Below are positions 17,320-25,636 of a stretch of DNA of 64,000 nucleotides, in pieces. The notes beneath the pieces are model-generated. The model was not told the origin of the DNA. It searched no databases and worked only from the letters and a program-made list of their open reading frames with translations. A program made the translations under genes and the position numbers. Origin of the DNA: DATFQE01 sp963733845 (GTDB taxonomy: Bacteria; Actinomycetota; Thermoleophilia; Gaiellales; Gaiellaceae); contig CAVTEM010000007.1 of NCBI GenBank assembly GCA_963733845.1, positions 372,001 to 436,000 on the forward strand, given 5' to 3'. How positions within the stretch are numbered: the first letter of the stretch is position 1; each line of letters begins with the position of its first letter.

Positions 17320-17358
17320 ATCGGTGTGGCCGAATCCTTCAACGCAAGACCTGACCCC
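17297..17358. repeat. REP-like palindromic element with nested hairpin
   Basis: GGGGTCAGGTCTTGC and its exact complement GCAAGACCTGACCCC form 15-base arms separated by 32 bases. Inside the loop GCCACA and TGTGGC form a second 6-base stem with a TCGG tetraloop. The nested-stem layout and arm sequence resemble REP-type elements mobilised by RAYT transposases (established family knowledge; the match itself is from memory). The element invades the 5' end of the cupin gene. Confidence 0.75.
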
Positions 17359-17367
17359 CAGGCGCGC

Positions 17368-17925
17368 CTAGTCGGCCGGCCGCGCGAGGCGCGCCCGATG
17401 GTCGCGCTGGGCGGCGCGATCGGCGCAGAGCTCACAGCAGTAGCGCTTCCTGCGGTTCTTCGTCCGATCGACGAAGACACCCGTGCAGGGGGCGGCGGCG
17501 CAGATGCCGAAGCGGTCGAGCCCGTGGGCGCGCACGACCTCCAGCAACGACCCCGCGGCGGTGGACGCGAGGTGTCCGACCACGTCTCTCTCGTCAGGCC
17601 CGTACCGCACGACCCAGTCGCCGCCGGCACGCTCGAGCCGCGGCAGCGCGCCGGCCTCGGCCGCCACGGCGTTGAGAACGCGCGCTGCTTCGTCCTCGTC
17701 GGCCGTCTCGAAGACGCGGCGCAGCCGATCCCGAACGTGCTTCACCGCAGTGAGGTCGGTCGCGCCGGCCACACGAGCCGCGCGCGTCCGGCCTACCGCG
17801 TGCAGGAAGCGCCTCAGATCCGCCACCGCGGCGAGATGCTCGGGCGGGTCGTCGTAGGTGTCCCACGTGTTGAGGAGGGCCACGGCGAGGTCGACCCCGG
17901 ACTCCTGCGGGTTACCGACGATCAC
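17368..17925 (-). CDS. CGNR zinc-finger domain transcription regulator
   Basis: The C-terminus RFGICAAAPCTGVFVDRTKNRRKRYCCELCADRAAQRDHRAR is the CGNR zinc finger, with its four Cys (C..C...CxxC) and Arg/Lys-rich stretch thought to contact nucleic acid. The ~120-residue N-terminal domain (DLAVALLNTWD... AAVADLRRFLHAVG) is the ABATE domain typical of this family, proposed as a ligand sensor. GTG 17925 (VIVGNPQESG) is the most plausible start, although the good AAGGAGG farther upstream is badly spaced for it. Divergent from the secreted protein at 18012. Confidence 0.8.
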   Translation of the reverse strand: MIVGNPQESGVDLAVALLNTWDTYDDPPEHLAAVADLRRFLHAVGRTRAARVAGATDLTAVKHVRDRLRRVFETADEDEAARVLNAVAAEAGALPRLERAGGDWVVRYGPDERDVVGHLASTAAGSLLEVVRAHGLDRFGICAAAPCTGVFVDRTKNRRKRYCCELCADRAAQRDHRARLARPAD

Positions 17926-18011
17926 GGGACACGCATACCACGGACTAACCTCCTTCTCTTCCGTCAGTCTCAAAGATTAGTTAGATCCTGACAGCCAACT
18001 GAGGAGGATCC

Positions 18012-18540
18012 ATGGCCATCGGCAAGCTCCGGGCCCTTGCGATCGGCGTCGCGGCCCTCGCCCTCGCCGCGCCGGCGACGGCTGCCGCGCCCAGCGTCGT
18101 GATCGAGGAAGTCGACCGCACGCGCACGCTGCCAGCGGGAGATCTGTGCGATTTCGACGTCGTCCTCCACTCCGAGGGCACGAGGCGCACGACGACGTAC
18201 ACCGACCAGGAAGGCAGCTTCGACCGCTTCGCGGTCCACCTCTCCGCACTGGAAGACGAGCTTCACGAACCCGGCCACCGGAGGCACGATCCGCACGGTC
18301 CTCGCCGGCCCGGTGATCGTCGAGGCGCTCGACGACGGCACCGCGCTGGTTCGCATTCCCGGTAACGACGGGCTGCTCGTCGTCAAGGGCGAGGGTCCCG
18401 TCTACAGCGACAACGGGTTGATCGTCTGGGTCGCACCCGACGCGGTGAACTGGCAGCAGCAGCTCGAGGTGCTCCACGCCTCGGGCGGCTGGCGCACCGC
18501 CGAGGTCTTTGCCGAGGCGGTCTGCGGCGCAATCGACTGA
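18012..18540 (+). CDS. hypothetical secreted protein (frameshift)
   Basis: A strong GAGGAGG site precedes ATG 18012. A signal peptide (MAIGKLRALAIGVAALALAAPATA) is followed by a ~150-residue domain of unknown function. The first half (VVIEEVDRTRTLPAGDLCDFDVVLHSEG) and second half (TNPATGGTIRTVLAGPVIVEALDDGTALVRIPGNDGLLV) are in different frames, with the break near 18247, but read as one domain typical of secreted actinobacterial proteins that recur as paralogs. Two Cys could form a disulfide. Confidence 0.65.
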
Positions 18541-18553
18541 CGACGGCGCGGAG

Positions 18554-18577
18554 AGGGCCCCGCGGCTCCGGGGCCCT
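18554..18577. terminator. hairpin terminator between convergent genes
   Basis: AGGGCCCCG and CGGGGCCCT form a perfect 9-base stem with a 6-base loop, 13 bases after the stop of the secreted protein and before the stop of the convergent gene at 18639. No marked T-run follows, as is common in GC-rich genomes. Confidence 0.65.
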
Positions 18578-18638
18578 CCGCACGTCGCTCGAGCGGGAAC
18601 TCGCCTCTAGACCGGCCGAGCGACGGCGACGATGGAGC

Positions 18639-19538
18639 CTACGGCGCGATCAACTCGGTGCGGAGCTCGTGGCTCTCCCCGGGAAGGGGCGCCTCGTACC
18701 AGATGCGGTAACCGCCGTCCGGCAGCGGCAGCACGTCGAGGTAGCGGACGTGACTCGCCGGGGCGTCGTTCGTCTGGGCGAGCTGCCCCGGCCCGTCCCC
18801 GGGGCCTGCGAGACCCGTGCGCTCGAACCAGTTCTCGTCCTTGGTGGCGCGGCCGTCGTAGGCGGCTCGCCCGTCCGGGAGCACCGTGCTGACGCGGGCA
18901 CCACGCGAGTCCCACCGCCCAGGCCGTGGCGCAAGCGCCGTTCCCTGCCAGTCCCACGCGATCCCGTCGGCGCTGGTGGCGTAGGCGGTCGTCATCCGGT
19001 CCTCCTCGTCGACCTCGTCGAGCGGATGGCAGCAGATCCACGCCCGCCAGCCGCCGTCCACTCGCTGGACGATCGGATCCTTGACGGCGGTCACGTCGTC
19101 GCCGGGGAAGACCGTGCGCGGCTCAGCCTCGGCGAAGCCCTCGGGGGTCTCCGCCTCGAGGAGGTCGATCCACCAGTGTTTGCTGTTCGGCGTGGCGGAG
19201 CACACGTAGAGCCGCCACTGACCGTCCTGCGTTCGGACCAGCGCGGGCCGTTCCATCGACATCGCTCCGAAGCGGTCCTTGTCGAGGGTGACGACAGTCT
19301 CGAGGTCGGCCCCGTCCTGCGACCGGCCCACGAGGGTCGCGGCGTAGTCGTCAGGCGTGGCACGGACACGGTACGCGACGACGAACGAGCCGTCCTCGTC
19401 GAGGGCTGCGCTGGACGAGCCCGCCCAGTGCTGCGAGCCGTCTCCGGGCGCCGCTGCCGCGAGCTCGGAGGATGCACTGCCGGGGAGCGGGAAGTCGGGC
19501 ACGGCGGCACCGTACTTGACAGACACATCGACGTTCAT
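18639..19538 (-). CDS. five-bladed beta-propeller protein of GH43/GH32-like fold
   Basis: 299 residues without a signal peptide. Repeated propeller-blade signatures are visible: WRLYVCSATPNSKHWWIDLLEAETPEGF, AVKDPIVQRVDGGWRAWICCHPLDE and DVLPLPDGGYRIWYEAPLPGESHELRTE. Such blades occur in GH43/GH68/GH32-type hydrolases, and the DPIV...GWRAW segment resembles the conserved second-Asp strand, but the first catalytic Asp and the Glu cannot be assigned with confidence, so enzyme activity is uncertain. It is divergent from arsR and shares its short intergenic region. Confidence 0.6.
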   Translation of the reverse strand: MNVDVSVKYGAAVPDFPLPGSASSELAAAAPGDGSQHWAGSSSAALDEDGSFVVAYRVRATPDDYAATLVGRSQDGADLETVVTLDKDRFGAMSMERPALVRTQDGQWRLYVCSATPNSKHWWIDLLEAETPEGFAEAEPRTVFPGDDVTAVKDPIVQRVDGGWRAWICCHPLDEVDEEDRMTTAYATSADGIAWDWQGTALAPRPGRWDSRGARVSTVLPDGRAAYDGRATKDENWFERTGLAGPGDGPGQLAQTNDAPASHVRYLDVLPLPDGGYRIWYEAPLPGESHELRTELIAP

Positions 19539-19560
19539 CTATACATTGACATTGATCGAT
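19539..19560. promoter_or_regulatory. arsR promoter/operator region
   Basis: The 22 bases between the two divergent starts contain an AT-rich segment (ATACATTGACATTGATCGAT) unusual for this GC-rich window, with TTGACA and overlapping TTGAT/ATCGAT half-sites like those in ArsR-family operators. It probably combines promoter elements and the operator for both directions; the exact footprint is not determined. Confidence 0.45.
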
Positions 19561-19902
19561 ATGACCTCGCTCCCCGTGATCACCTGTTGCGCGCCGCTCG
19601 CGACCTCGAGCCTCTCGGACGACGAGGCGATCGCCACTGCGACGCTCTTCCGCGCGCTCGGCGATCCGGCCCGCGTGAAGATCGTCAACCTGCTCGCGCG
19701 CAGCGACGAGCCCGTCTGCGTCTGCGAGTTCGTGCCGGCGGTCGAGCTCTCGCAGCCGACCGTCAGCCATCACCTGAAGAAGCTGACCGACGCTGGGCTG
19801 CTCGAGCGCGAGCAGCGCGGCAAGTGGGCGTTCTACTCGCTCTCCGGCGAGGCCGTCGAGCGCCTCGCGTCCCTCGTCGAGTTCAAGGAGGTTCTTGCAT
19901 GA
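19561..19902 (+). CDS. arsR: ArsR-type arsenic-responsive repressor
   Basis: 113 residues. The winged helix includes FRALGDPARVKIVNLL and the recognition helix SQPTVSHHLKKLTDAGLLE. It carries CVCEF at residues 53-57, matching the CxC of classic As(III)-sensing ArsR at the start of the recognition region, plus an N-terminal Cys pair (residues 9-10) that may supply a further thiolate. Binding of arsenite should release it from DNA and induce arsM. Its stop overlaps the arsM start (ATGA). Confidence 0.9.
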   Translation: MTSLPVITCCAPLATSSLSDDEAIATATLFRALGDPARVKIVNLLARSDEPVCVCEFVPAVELSQPTVSHHLKKLTDAGLLEREQRGKWAFYSLSGEAVERLASLVEFKEVLA

Positions 19903-20699
19903 CCACGACAGGCGACCAGCTGCGTGAGGAGGTCCGCAGGCGCTACGCCGAGGCGGCGGTGTCAGTCCAGAACGGCGGCTCCGGCTGTTGCGACGACGGC
20001 ACGCCCGACGCCAAGTTCGGCGAGGCGCTCTACGACGTCGAGCAGCGCGGCGACCTTCCGAACGCCGCCGTCCTCGCAAGCCTGGGCTGCGGCAACCCCA
20101 CCGCGGTCGCCGAGCTCCGCGAGGGCGAGACCGTCCTCGACCTCGGCTCGGGCGGCGGGATCGACGTGATCCTCTCGGCCAAGCGCGTCGGGCCCACCGG
20201 CCGCGCGTACGGCCTCGACATGACCGACGAGATGCTGGCGCTCGCGCAGCGAAACGCCGAGGAGGCGGGGATCGACAACGCCGTCTTCGTGAAGGGCGTG
20301 ATCGAGGAGATCCCGCTGCCGACGGAGTCGGTCGACGTGGTGATCTCGAACTGCGTCATCAACCTGTCCGTGGACAAGCCGGCCGTCCTCACCGAGATGG
20401 CGCGCGTGCTGAAGACGGGCGGCCGCCTCGGGATCACGGACATCCTCGCCGAGGACCAGCTCAGCCCCGCCGACCGGGCCGAGCGCGGCTCGTACTGCGG
20501 CTGCATCGCCGGCGCGCTCTCCAAGGGCGAGTACGAGGAAGGACTGAACGCCGCGGGCTTCGAGGAGGTCAGCGTGGAGTTCACGCATCAGGTCGCGGAC
20601 GGCATGCACAGCGCGATCGTGAAGGGCGTCCGGGCTGCGCGCGCTCCGCAGCGAGCGGCACTTCCGCTCGCGCCCACGTCGGGCGCAGACTGCTGTTAG
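19899..20699 (+). CDS. arsM: arsenite S-adenosylmethionine methyltransferase
   Basis: 266 residues of the ArsM family, converting trivalent arsenic to methylated species using SAM and thiols in the cytoplasm. The SAM motif is DLGSGGGID (81-89). The conserved cysteines are all in place: Cys30/31 (SGCCDDG), Cys64 (LGCGNPTA), Cys152 (SNCVINL) and Cys202 (GCIAGAL). A C-terminal GADCC is an extra thiol pair. The ATGA overlap with arsR indicates translational coupling. No arsenite pump (arsB/acr3) or reductase (arsC) is adjacent, so methylation is the only detoxification step encoded here. Confidence 0.95.
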   Translation: MTTTGDQLREEVRRRYAEAAVSVQNGGSGCCDDGTPDAKFGEALYDVEQRGDLPNAAVLASLGCGNPTAVAELREGETVLDLGSGGGIDVILSAKRVGPTGRAYGLDMTDEMLALAQRNAEEAGIDNAVFVKGVIEEIPLPTESVDVVISNCVINLSVDKPAVLTEMARVLKTGGRLGITDILAEDQLSPADRAERGSYCGCIAGALSKGEYEEGLNAAGFEEVSVEFTHQVADGMHSAIVKGVRAARAPQRAALPLAPTSGADCC

Positions 20700-21526
20700 T
20701 CCGGCTTTCGCCCCGAAGCGAGCTTGACCGAGACCGGCAGGACGTAGCCATCGTCGGTCCGGTAGCCCTCGACCAGCTCGTCGAAATGGGCTCGCATCGC
20801 GCGCTGTACCTCGGGCGATTGCCCGACGATCAGCGGCCGCACGCGCACGCTGCCTTCGACGAGCCCGCTCCACAGCTCCTCGCCGCTCTGGAGGTGAAGC
20901 GGGAACTCGTGGGTCGCCACTGCCACGTCGACGAGCCCTGCGTCGGTCAACAGGCGGGTGAACTCGCCGTCGTCGGCGAAGCGGAACATCGGCGGGCCGT
21001 GCGGCACGTCCGGCGGCGGGACCCCGCCCGCGGCCGCGAACGCGTCCAACACCACGCCGAGCCAGCGGCCTCGTGAAGGCACGTCCCAGACGCTGAACGC
21101 GGCGCGGCCTCCGGGGACGAGCACGCGGGCCGCCTCGGCGGGTGCGGCCTCCGGCCGGCCCAGATGCAGCAGGAGAAACGCGCAGGTCACCGCGTCGAAG
21201 GAGCCGTCGGCGAACGGCAGCGCGGTCGCGTCGCCACGCACGAACTCCACGGCCGGCGCGCGAGAGCGTGCGTACGCGAGCATGGTCTCGGAGAAGTCGA
21301 GGCCGACGGCGTCGGCACCGCGCTCGGCAGCCCTGGCCGCGACGTACCCGGGCCCCGTTGCGATGTCGAGCACGCGCTTGCCCGCACCCGCGTCGACCGC
21401 ATCCAGCAGCGGATCGGCCAGCTGCGAGGTCACCCGGCCGGCAAGCGCGTCGTAGCCGGCCGCCTCCTTCGTCGTCCAGCCGGCTTCCTCGAAGGCGTCG
21501 AACGCAGCGGGGTCGTAGTCGCTCAT
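20696..21526 (-). CDS. class I SAM-dependent methyltransferase (UbiE-like)
   Basis: 276 residues. The SAM site is VLDIATGPGYVAARA (about residues 52-66), motif II VGLDFSETMLAYAR and post-motif DATALPFADGSFDAVTCAFLLLHL. Small-molecule methyltransferase of unknown substrate. Its stop overlaps arsM's stop by 4 bases (convergent), so it is not part of the ars operon. It follows the small lipoprotein gene on the same strand by only a few bases. Confidence 0.8.
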   Translation of the reverse strand: MSDYDPAAFDAFEEAGWTTKEAAGYDALAGRVTSQLADPLLDAVDAGAGKRVLDIATGPGYVAARAAERGADAVGLDFSETMLAYARSRAPAVEFVRGDATALPFADGSFDAVTCAFLLLHLGRPEAAPAEAARVLVPGGRAAFSVWDVPSRGRWLGVVLDAFAAAGGVPPPDVPHGPPMFRFADDGEFTRLLTDAGLVDVAVATHEFPLHLQSGEELWSGLVEGSVRVRPLIVGQSPEVQRAMRAHFDELVEGYRTDDGYVLPVSVKLASGRKPD

Positions 21527-21529
21527 GAG

Positions 21530-21960
21530 CTAGCCACCTGCGCAGGCGCGGGACTCCTCCGCGCCGTCGTCGTCCAGCGACAGCCCCGCCATCGCCGTCC
21601 CGTCACGCCAGCTCGTGTGGTCCTTGGCCAGGTCGTCGATGGAGAAGATCGCCTCCGCACCGCCGGGGCTCGTGGTGGCCCAGGTGCCGACGTCGCCGGG
21701 ATCCTCGAAGCCGGGTCCATCCAGCTCGGCCGAGACGAAGTAGATGTCGGGATGGTCGCTGCGACTTGACGATCCAGCCGTTCCGTGAAGCGGTCGAGCT
21801 CGTTCTTCACGGCGTTTCCGAGCGGCGTCATGATCGCCGACGTCGCCTGCTCGCAGCGCGGATCGGTAGGCGCGGGAGGTGTTGTGGTCGCGTCGTCGTC
21901 ATCGCCACCGCAGCCGGCCAGGGCGAGGACCACGAACCCCGCGAGCGTGACGACTCTCAA
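21530..21960 (-). CDS. small hypothetical lipoprotein (frameshift)
   Basis: A TTG start overlapping the upstream gene's stop (TTGA) begins a lipoprotein signal, with LAGFVVLALAGCGGDDDD containing a lipobox (L-A-G-C) and an Asp run directly after the lipidated Cys. About 140 residues in total. The frame breaks near 21765 (RFTERL to RSDHPDIYFVSAELDGPGF) and continues to EESRACAGG before a TAG. Function unknown; the second half reads like a small extracytoplasmic domain. Coupled to the DUF4396 membrane protein upstream. Confidence 0.6.
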
Positions 21961-22559
21961 TCGAGCGCCTCGAGCAGGAGCACGATCGCCCCGAGCACCC
22001 CGGCGATGGCCGCGATCGTCCCGACGAGGCGCGGAGACGGGCCGCCGTGGATGCCGGTCTCGTGCACGGCCGCGTGGCCCTTGCCGCGCGCGAGCAGCCA
22101 GCGGTTGACCGGGTAGGCGGCTGCGCCCGCGATCACGAGCGCGACCGCGAGGCTGGCCCAGAACATCAGGTCGCCGACGCCCGCCTCCATCGCGCCCGGA
22201 ATCAGCAGGATGATCGCGTTGTCGACGATCTCCATCGTCGCGATGCTCAGCGTGTCCGACGCGAGCGCGATCGGCACCACCGTTGCGAATGCGAGCCCGG
22301 CTCTGAGCAGCGGCCAGCTCGTGAGCGTGTAGCCGAACAGGAACGCGAGCGCGATCGCCAGCGCGATCGTCGCCAGGTTCGACCAGCCGAGCGCCGTGCC
22401 GATCACGACGCCGAGCACCTCGCCGATCGCGCAGCCCGTCAGGCAATGGAGCGTCGCGCTGAGCGCCATCGCGTCGAGCGCGCGGCCCGAGGTGGGCAAC
22501 TCATGGTCGTGGTGGTGATGGTGGTGGTGGTGCGCGTGATCGTGCTCGGCGTGCTCCAT
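21957..22559 (-). CDS. DUF4396 membrane protein with His-rich N-terminus
   Basis: 200 residues. The N-terminal ~20 residues are His/Asp/Glu-rich, with eight consecutive His, a likely metal-binding tail. Four or five hydrophobic helices follow, with the DUF4396 pattern HCLTGCAIGEVLGVVIGTALGW, ATMEIVDNAIILLIPGAMEAG and a final helix. The family is of unknown function, often near copper or other metal-handling genes. The ATG at 22559 lies 27 bases from the divergent LysE-type exporter. Confidence 0.8.
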   Translation of the reverse strand: MEHAEHDHAHHHHHHHHDHELPTSGRALDAMALSATLHCLTGCAIGEVLGVVIGTALGWSNLATIALAIALAFLFGYTLTSWPLLRAGLAFATVVPIALASDTLSIATMEIVDNAIILLIPGAMEAGVGDLMFWASLAVALVIAGAAAYPVNRWLLARGKGHAAVHETGIHGGPSPRLVGTIAAIAGVLGAIVLLLEALD

Positions 22560-22586
22560 CGACGAGCAGGGTAGAAAATCCGACTG

Positions 22587-23203
22587 ATGACCGGGAGCCT
22601 GGCCGCCTTCTTCACCGTCTCCGCGATCGTGATCGTCACGCCGGGGCAGGACACCGCGCTCACGATCCGCAACTCGCTGCTCGGCGGGCGCGGCGGCGGG
22701 CTCGCCACCGCTCTCGGCGTCTCCGCGGGGCAGGCGGTGTGGACGCTCGCCGCCAGCGCCGGCCTGGCGGCGCTCCTCGTCGCCTCGGAGCCGGCCTTCG
22801 TCGCGCTGAAGCTGGTCGGCGCGGCCTACCTGATCTACCTCGGCGCGCAGTCGCTGCTCGCGGCGCTCCGCGGCCGCCACCGGCCGCACTCGAGCGGCGG
22901 CGGCAACGGCGGCCCGGGCCGCGCGTTCCGCCAGGGGCTGCTCAGCAACCTCGGCAACCCGAAGATGGCGGTGTTCTTCTCCAGCCTGCTGCCGCAGTTC
23001 GGCGGCACGTCCTTCGCGAGCCTGTTCGCCCTCGGGCTCGTCTTCTGCACGATGACGCTCGTCTGGCTGTCGGCCTACGCCGTCGTGGTCGCCCGCGCCG
23101 GCGACGTGCTGCGCCGGCCTCGCGAGTCCGGCGCGTCCTGGACGCCGTCACAGGCGTGGCGCTGACGGTCTTCGGGATCCGACTCGCGACCGAGCGCCGC
23201 TAG
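22587..23203 (+). CDS. LysE/RhtB family amino acid exporter (frameshift)
   Basis: About 205 residues and six membrane helices. The opening FTVSAIVIVTPGQDTALTIRNSLLGGRGGGLATALGVSAGQ is the family signature (P-G-x-D and the glycine-rich loop), and GLLSNLGNPKMAVFFSSLLPQF is the conserved central motif. Members export amino acids or derivatives. The frame is lost near 23128 (GDVLRRP to RVRRVLDAVTGVALTVFG), one base error in the last helix. Its stop overlaps the stop of the convergent hydrolase by 4 bases. Confidence 0.85.
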
Positions 23204-24565
23204 CGGCGGCCGAGCCAGTCGCGCACGGTCGGGAAGAGGCCCGGCGCGAAGCGATCCGAGGCGAGCATCTCCGAGTTGAGGCCGGTCTGCGTCTCGACGA
23301 GCGAGTGGTTCGCCTTCGGGAACTCGGCGATCGTGAAGTCGCCGCCGATGTCCCTGAGCCGCCGGATCGAGAGGCGCGTCGGCACGACCCAGTCGATCCG
23401 GCCGAAGAGCCACAGCGTGGGCACGCGGAGCGCACGAAGCGCAGGCAGCGGCTCGTAGCCGCTCGAGCCCTGACGGAGGACCTCGGCCTCCATGTCGTCC
23501 TCGGTGCGGGTCGGCGGCGACTGGCCCGCGCCCGCGATGTCGGACCAGTGGTCGGTCTCGCCCTGCGAGTAGGACGGCCCGGCGAAGAGCACGGCGAAGC
23601 GGACGGCCGGCTCGCGCGTGGCGGCGAGCGGCGAGACCCAGCCGCCCTGGCTGTGCCCGGCGAGGCCGAGCCGCGTCCGGTCGATCCCCGGCTGCGCGGC
23701 GAGGAACCGCACCGCGGCCTCGGCGTCCCTGGCGAGCGTGTCGATCGCGCGCTGGTCGGCAAGGTCGCCGGGGAACACGCCGCCCGACTGCCCGACCCCA
23801 CGCTTGTCGTAGGTGAGCACGGCGTACCCCGCGCCGGAAAGAAGGGCTGGGAGATCGGGGAAGTAGTCCCGCGTCTGCGGGCCGCCCCCGTGCACCCAGG
23901 CGACCGCGGGATGCGGGCCTGCACCGGGCGGTAGGGTCAAGGTGCCCGCGAGCAGGTTCCCGCCGCTGCGGAAGCGCACCTCGAGCTGGCGCATCGGCAG
24001 GCGCAGCCGCCCGGCCGGCCGGAAGCGTCGCGCCCGTGGCCGAGAAGCTCGCGCTCCCCGTGACAGGCGAGCGCCGGCCGAGGCCTGCGCCGACGTCGAA
24101 GCCCTTGCTCTTCGGGTAGAGCCCGCGCACCTCGCCCGTCTGGAGGTCGAGCAGCCGCCCACCGGCGACCGCGAACCGGCGACCGCCGACGTCGTAGAAC
24201 CCGCGGGCGAGCAGCCCGGGCGCCGAGCCGCGGCGGAGCGTGAACCTCCCGCGCACGCCGCCCTGCCTGACCGTGCCGGCGAGGCGGCGGCCGCTGAGCT
24301 TGCCGTCGAAGGCGACCGGCGGGACGCCCGGGAGCGTGAAGCGCACCCGCCCGCTGCGGACGGTCGCGCGGACGCTCTGCAGGCCGGCGTGGCCCGGCCC
24401 GAGCGCGACGGCCGCGCGACCGCCCCCGATCGTCACGGTGATCGAGTCCAGCGTGGGGAGCGTGTACGTCCCGACCCACGAGCCCGCGGGGCTCGCGCCC
24501 GAGGTCGCGCCGGCGCTTCCGGCGAGGAGGAGGGAGAGGGCGATGATGCCGGCGGCTCTGAACAT
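23200..24565 (-). CDS. secreted alpha/beta hydrolase with N-terminal beta domain (frameshift)
   Basis: A signal peptide (MFRAAGIIALSLLLAGSAGA) is followed by a ~150-residue beta domain (WVGTYTLPTLDSITVTIGGG...) and then an alpha/beta hydrolase. The catalytic pieces are visible: nucleophile elbow GHSQGG, the acid in FGRIDWVVP and the His in FPKANHS; the oxyanion region is WVHGGGPQTRDYF. The size is about 450 residues. The break near 24030 (SFSATGATLP to RRFRPAGRLRLPMRQLEV) joins the two domains. The start lies at the edge of the large inverted repeat shared with marR-like gene, so this hydrolase is probably repressed by that regulator. Confidence 0.75.
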
Positions 24566-24602
24566 AGTGCGTCGACGCAGAATCTAGCGCGTCTACGCAC
24601 TA
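24565..24602. promoter_or_regulatory. 14-bp inverted repeat, probable MarR operator
   Basis: TAGTGCGTCGACGC (24565-24578) and GCGTCTACGCACTA (24589-24602) are inverted repeats matching at 13 of 14 positions with a 10-base spacer. It fills the space between the hydrolase start (24565) and the MarR-family start (24612). The size and symmetry fit a dimeric winged-helix regulator controlling both genes. Confidence 0.7.
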
Positions 24603-24611
24603 CTGTCCACT

Positions 24612-25082
24612 ATGCTCGATCGAATGACCGATCGGCGCCTGTTTCTCGACCTCTTTCGCCTCGCCGAGCTCACCGGCGCGGTCGTCGACGGACAGCTGCG
24701 CGCGCTCGGCATCCCGGCCTACCTGTTCGGGCTGCTCTCGCAGATCCGCCTGCTCGCGCCGGTCACGCCGTCCGAGATCTCACAGCAAACCGGGATCGCG
24801 ACGACCACACTGCGCGACAACATCCAGCGCCTGGTCGACCGCGGCCTCGTCACGCGGACGCCGAATCCGAACGACGGGCGCTCGTACCTCGTCGAGGTCA
24901 CGGAGCGCGGCCATCAGCTCGCCGGAGCCGCCGACCCGCTGCTGCTCGAGGCCTACCAGGAGCTCGAGCGCCGCCTGCCGAGGCCGTACGCCGAGTACGA
25001 ACGGCACCTCGCCGAGCTCGAGACGGCGCTGACAGCCATGCGCGACGGGCTCGGCGCTCGGATTCCGGACCCGACGACGTAG
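24612..25082 (+). CDS. MarR family transcriptional regulator
   Basis: 156 residues. The DNA-binding part is LLAPVTPSEISQQTGIATTTLRDNIQRLVDRGLVTRTPNPNDGRSYLVEVTERG, including the MarR wing (N-P-N-D-G-R-S-Y). The flanking helices form the dimer. The ligand is unknown; because it is divergent from a secreted hydrolase and shares the operator with it, an ester or aromatic compound is a reasonable guess. Another possible target is the cupin gene 12 bases downstream. Confidence 0.85.
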   Translation: MLDRMTDRRLFLDLFRLAELTGAVVDGQLRALGIPAYLFGLLSQIRLLAPVTPSEISQQTGIATTTLRDNIQRLVDRGLVTRTPNPNDGRSYLVEVTERGHQLAGAADPLLLEAYQELERRLPRPYAEYERHLAELETALTAMRDGLGARIPDPTT

Positions 25083-25093
25083 GCTCCAGCGGC

Positions 25094-25636
25094 GTGGAGA
25101 AGGTCTCGGAGGCGAAGATCGTCGAGACGGACACCGGCGCGGTCGTCGAGAGCGAGGGCTGGTTCGTGCTCAACGCGGCCGACGCCCGCTGGACCGCGCA
25201 CGAGGTCGGCGGGCGCTGGGTCAGCTTCGAGGGCGACGAGCATCGGTTCGCCGAGTTCGGGATCGGCATCCACGTGGTGCAGCCTGGCGAGCCGAACGGG
25301 AAGTACCACGCCGAGGCGACGCAGGAGGACTTCCTCGTGCTCTCGGGTGAGTGCACGCTCCTGATCGAGGGCGAGGAGCGCCGCCTGAAGGCGTGGGACT
25401 TCGTCCACTGCCCGCCCGGGACGTACCACATCTTCGTCGGCGCGGGTGACGGGCCGTGCGCGATCCTGATGGCCGGAGCCCGCCGGCCGGGCAGGGAGAT
25501 CCACTACCCGCGCGACGAGCTCGCCGTCCGCTACGGCGCGGCCGCGCCCGAGGACACGAGGACGCCGCCCGAGGCCTACTCGGACTGGGTGGACGAGTTC
25601 GTGCCGGTCCGCGGCGACTGGCCGCCCAGCACGTAG
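25094..25636 (+). CDS. cupin domain protein
   Basis: 180 residues, a single cupin: GKYHAEATQEDFLVLSGECTLLIEGEERRLKAWDFVHCPPGTYHIFVGAGDG supplies the metal-ligand His/Glu/His set. It starts with GTG 12 bases after the MarR gene and so is probably in that operon. It is a clear paralog of the 16.7-17.3 kb cupin, with the same GWFVLNAADA opening and QEDFLVL/WDFVHCPPGT core. The C-terminal region (PRDELAVRYGAAAPEDT) is conserved between the two. Function unknown. Confidence 0.8.
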   Translation: MEKVSEAKIVETDTGAVVESEGWFVLNAADARWTAHEVGGRWVSFEGDEHRFAEFGIGIHVVQPGEPNGKYHAEATQEDFLVLSGECTLLIEGEERRLKAWDFVHCPPGTYHIFVGAGDGPCAILMAGARRPGREIHYPRDELAVRYGAAAPEDTRTPPEAYSDWVDEFVPVRGDWPPST

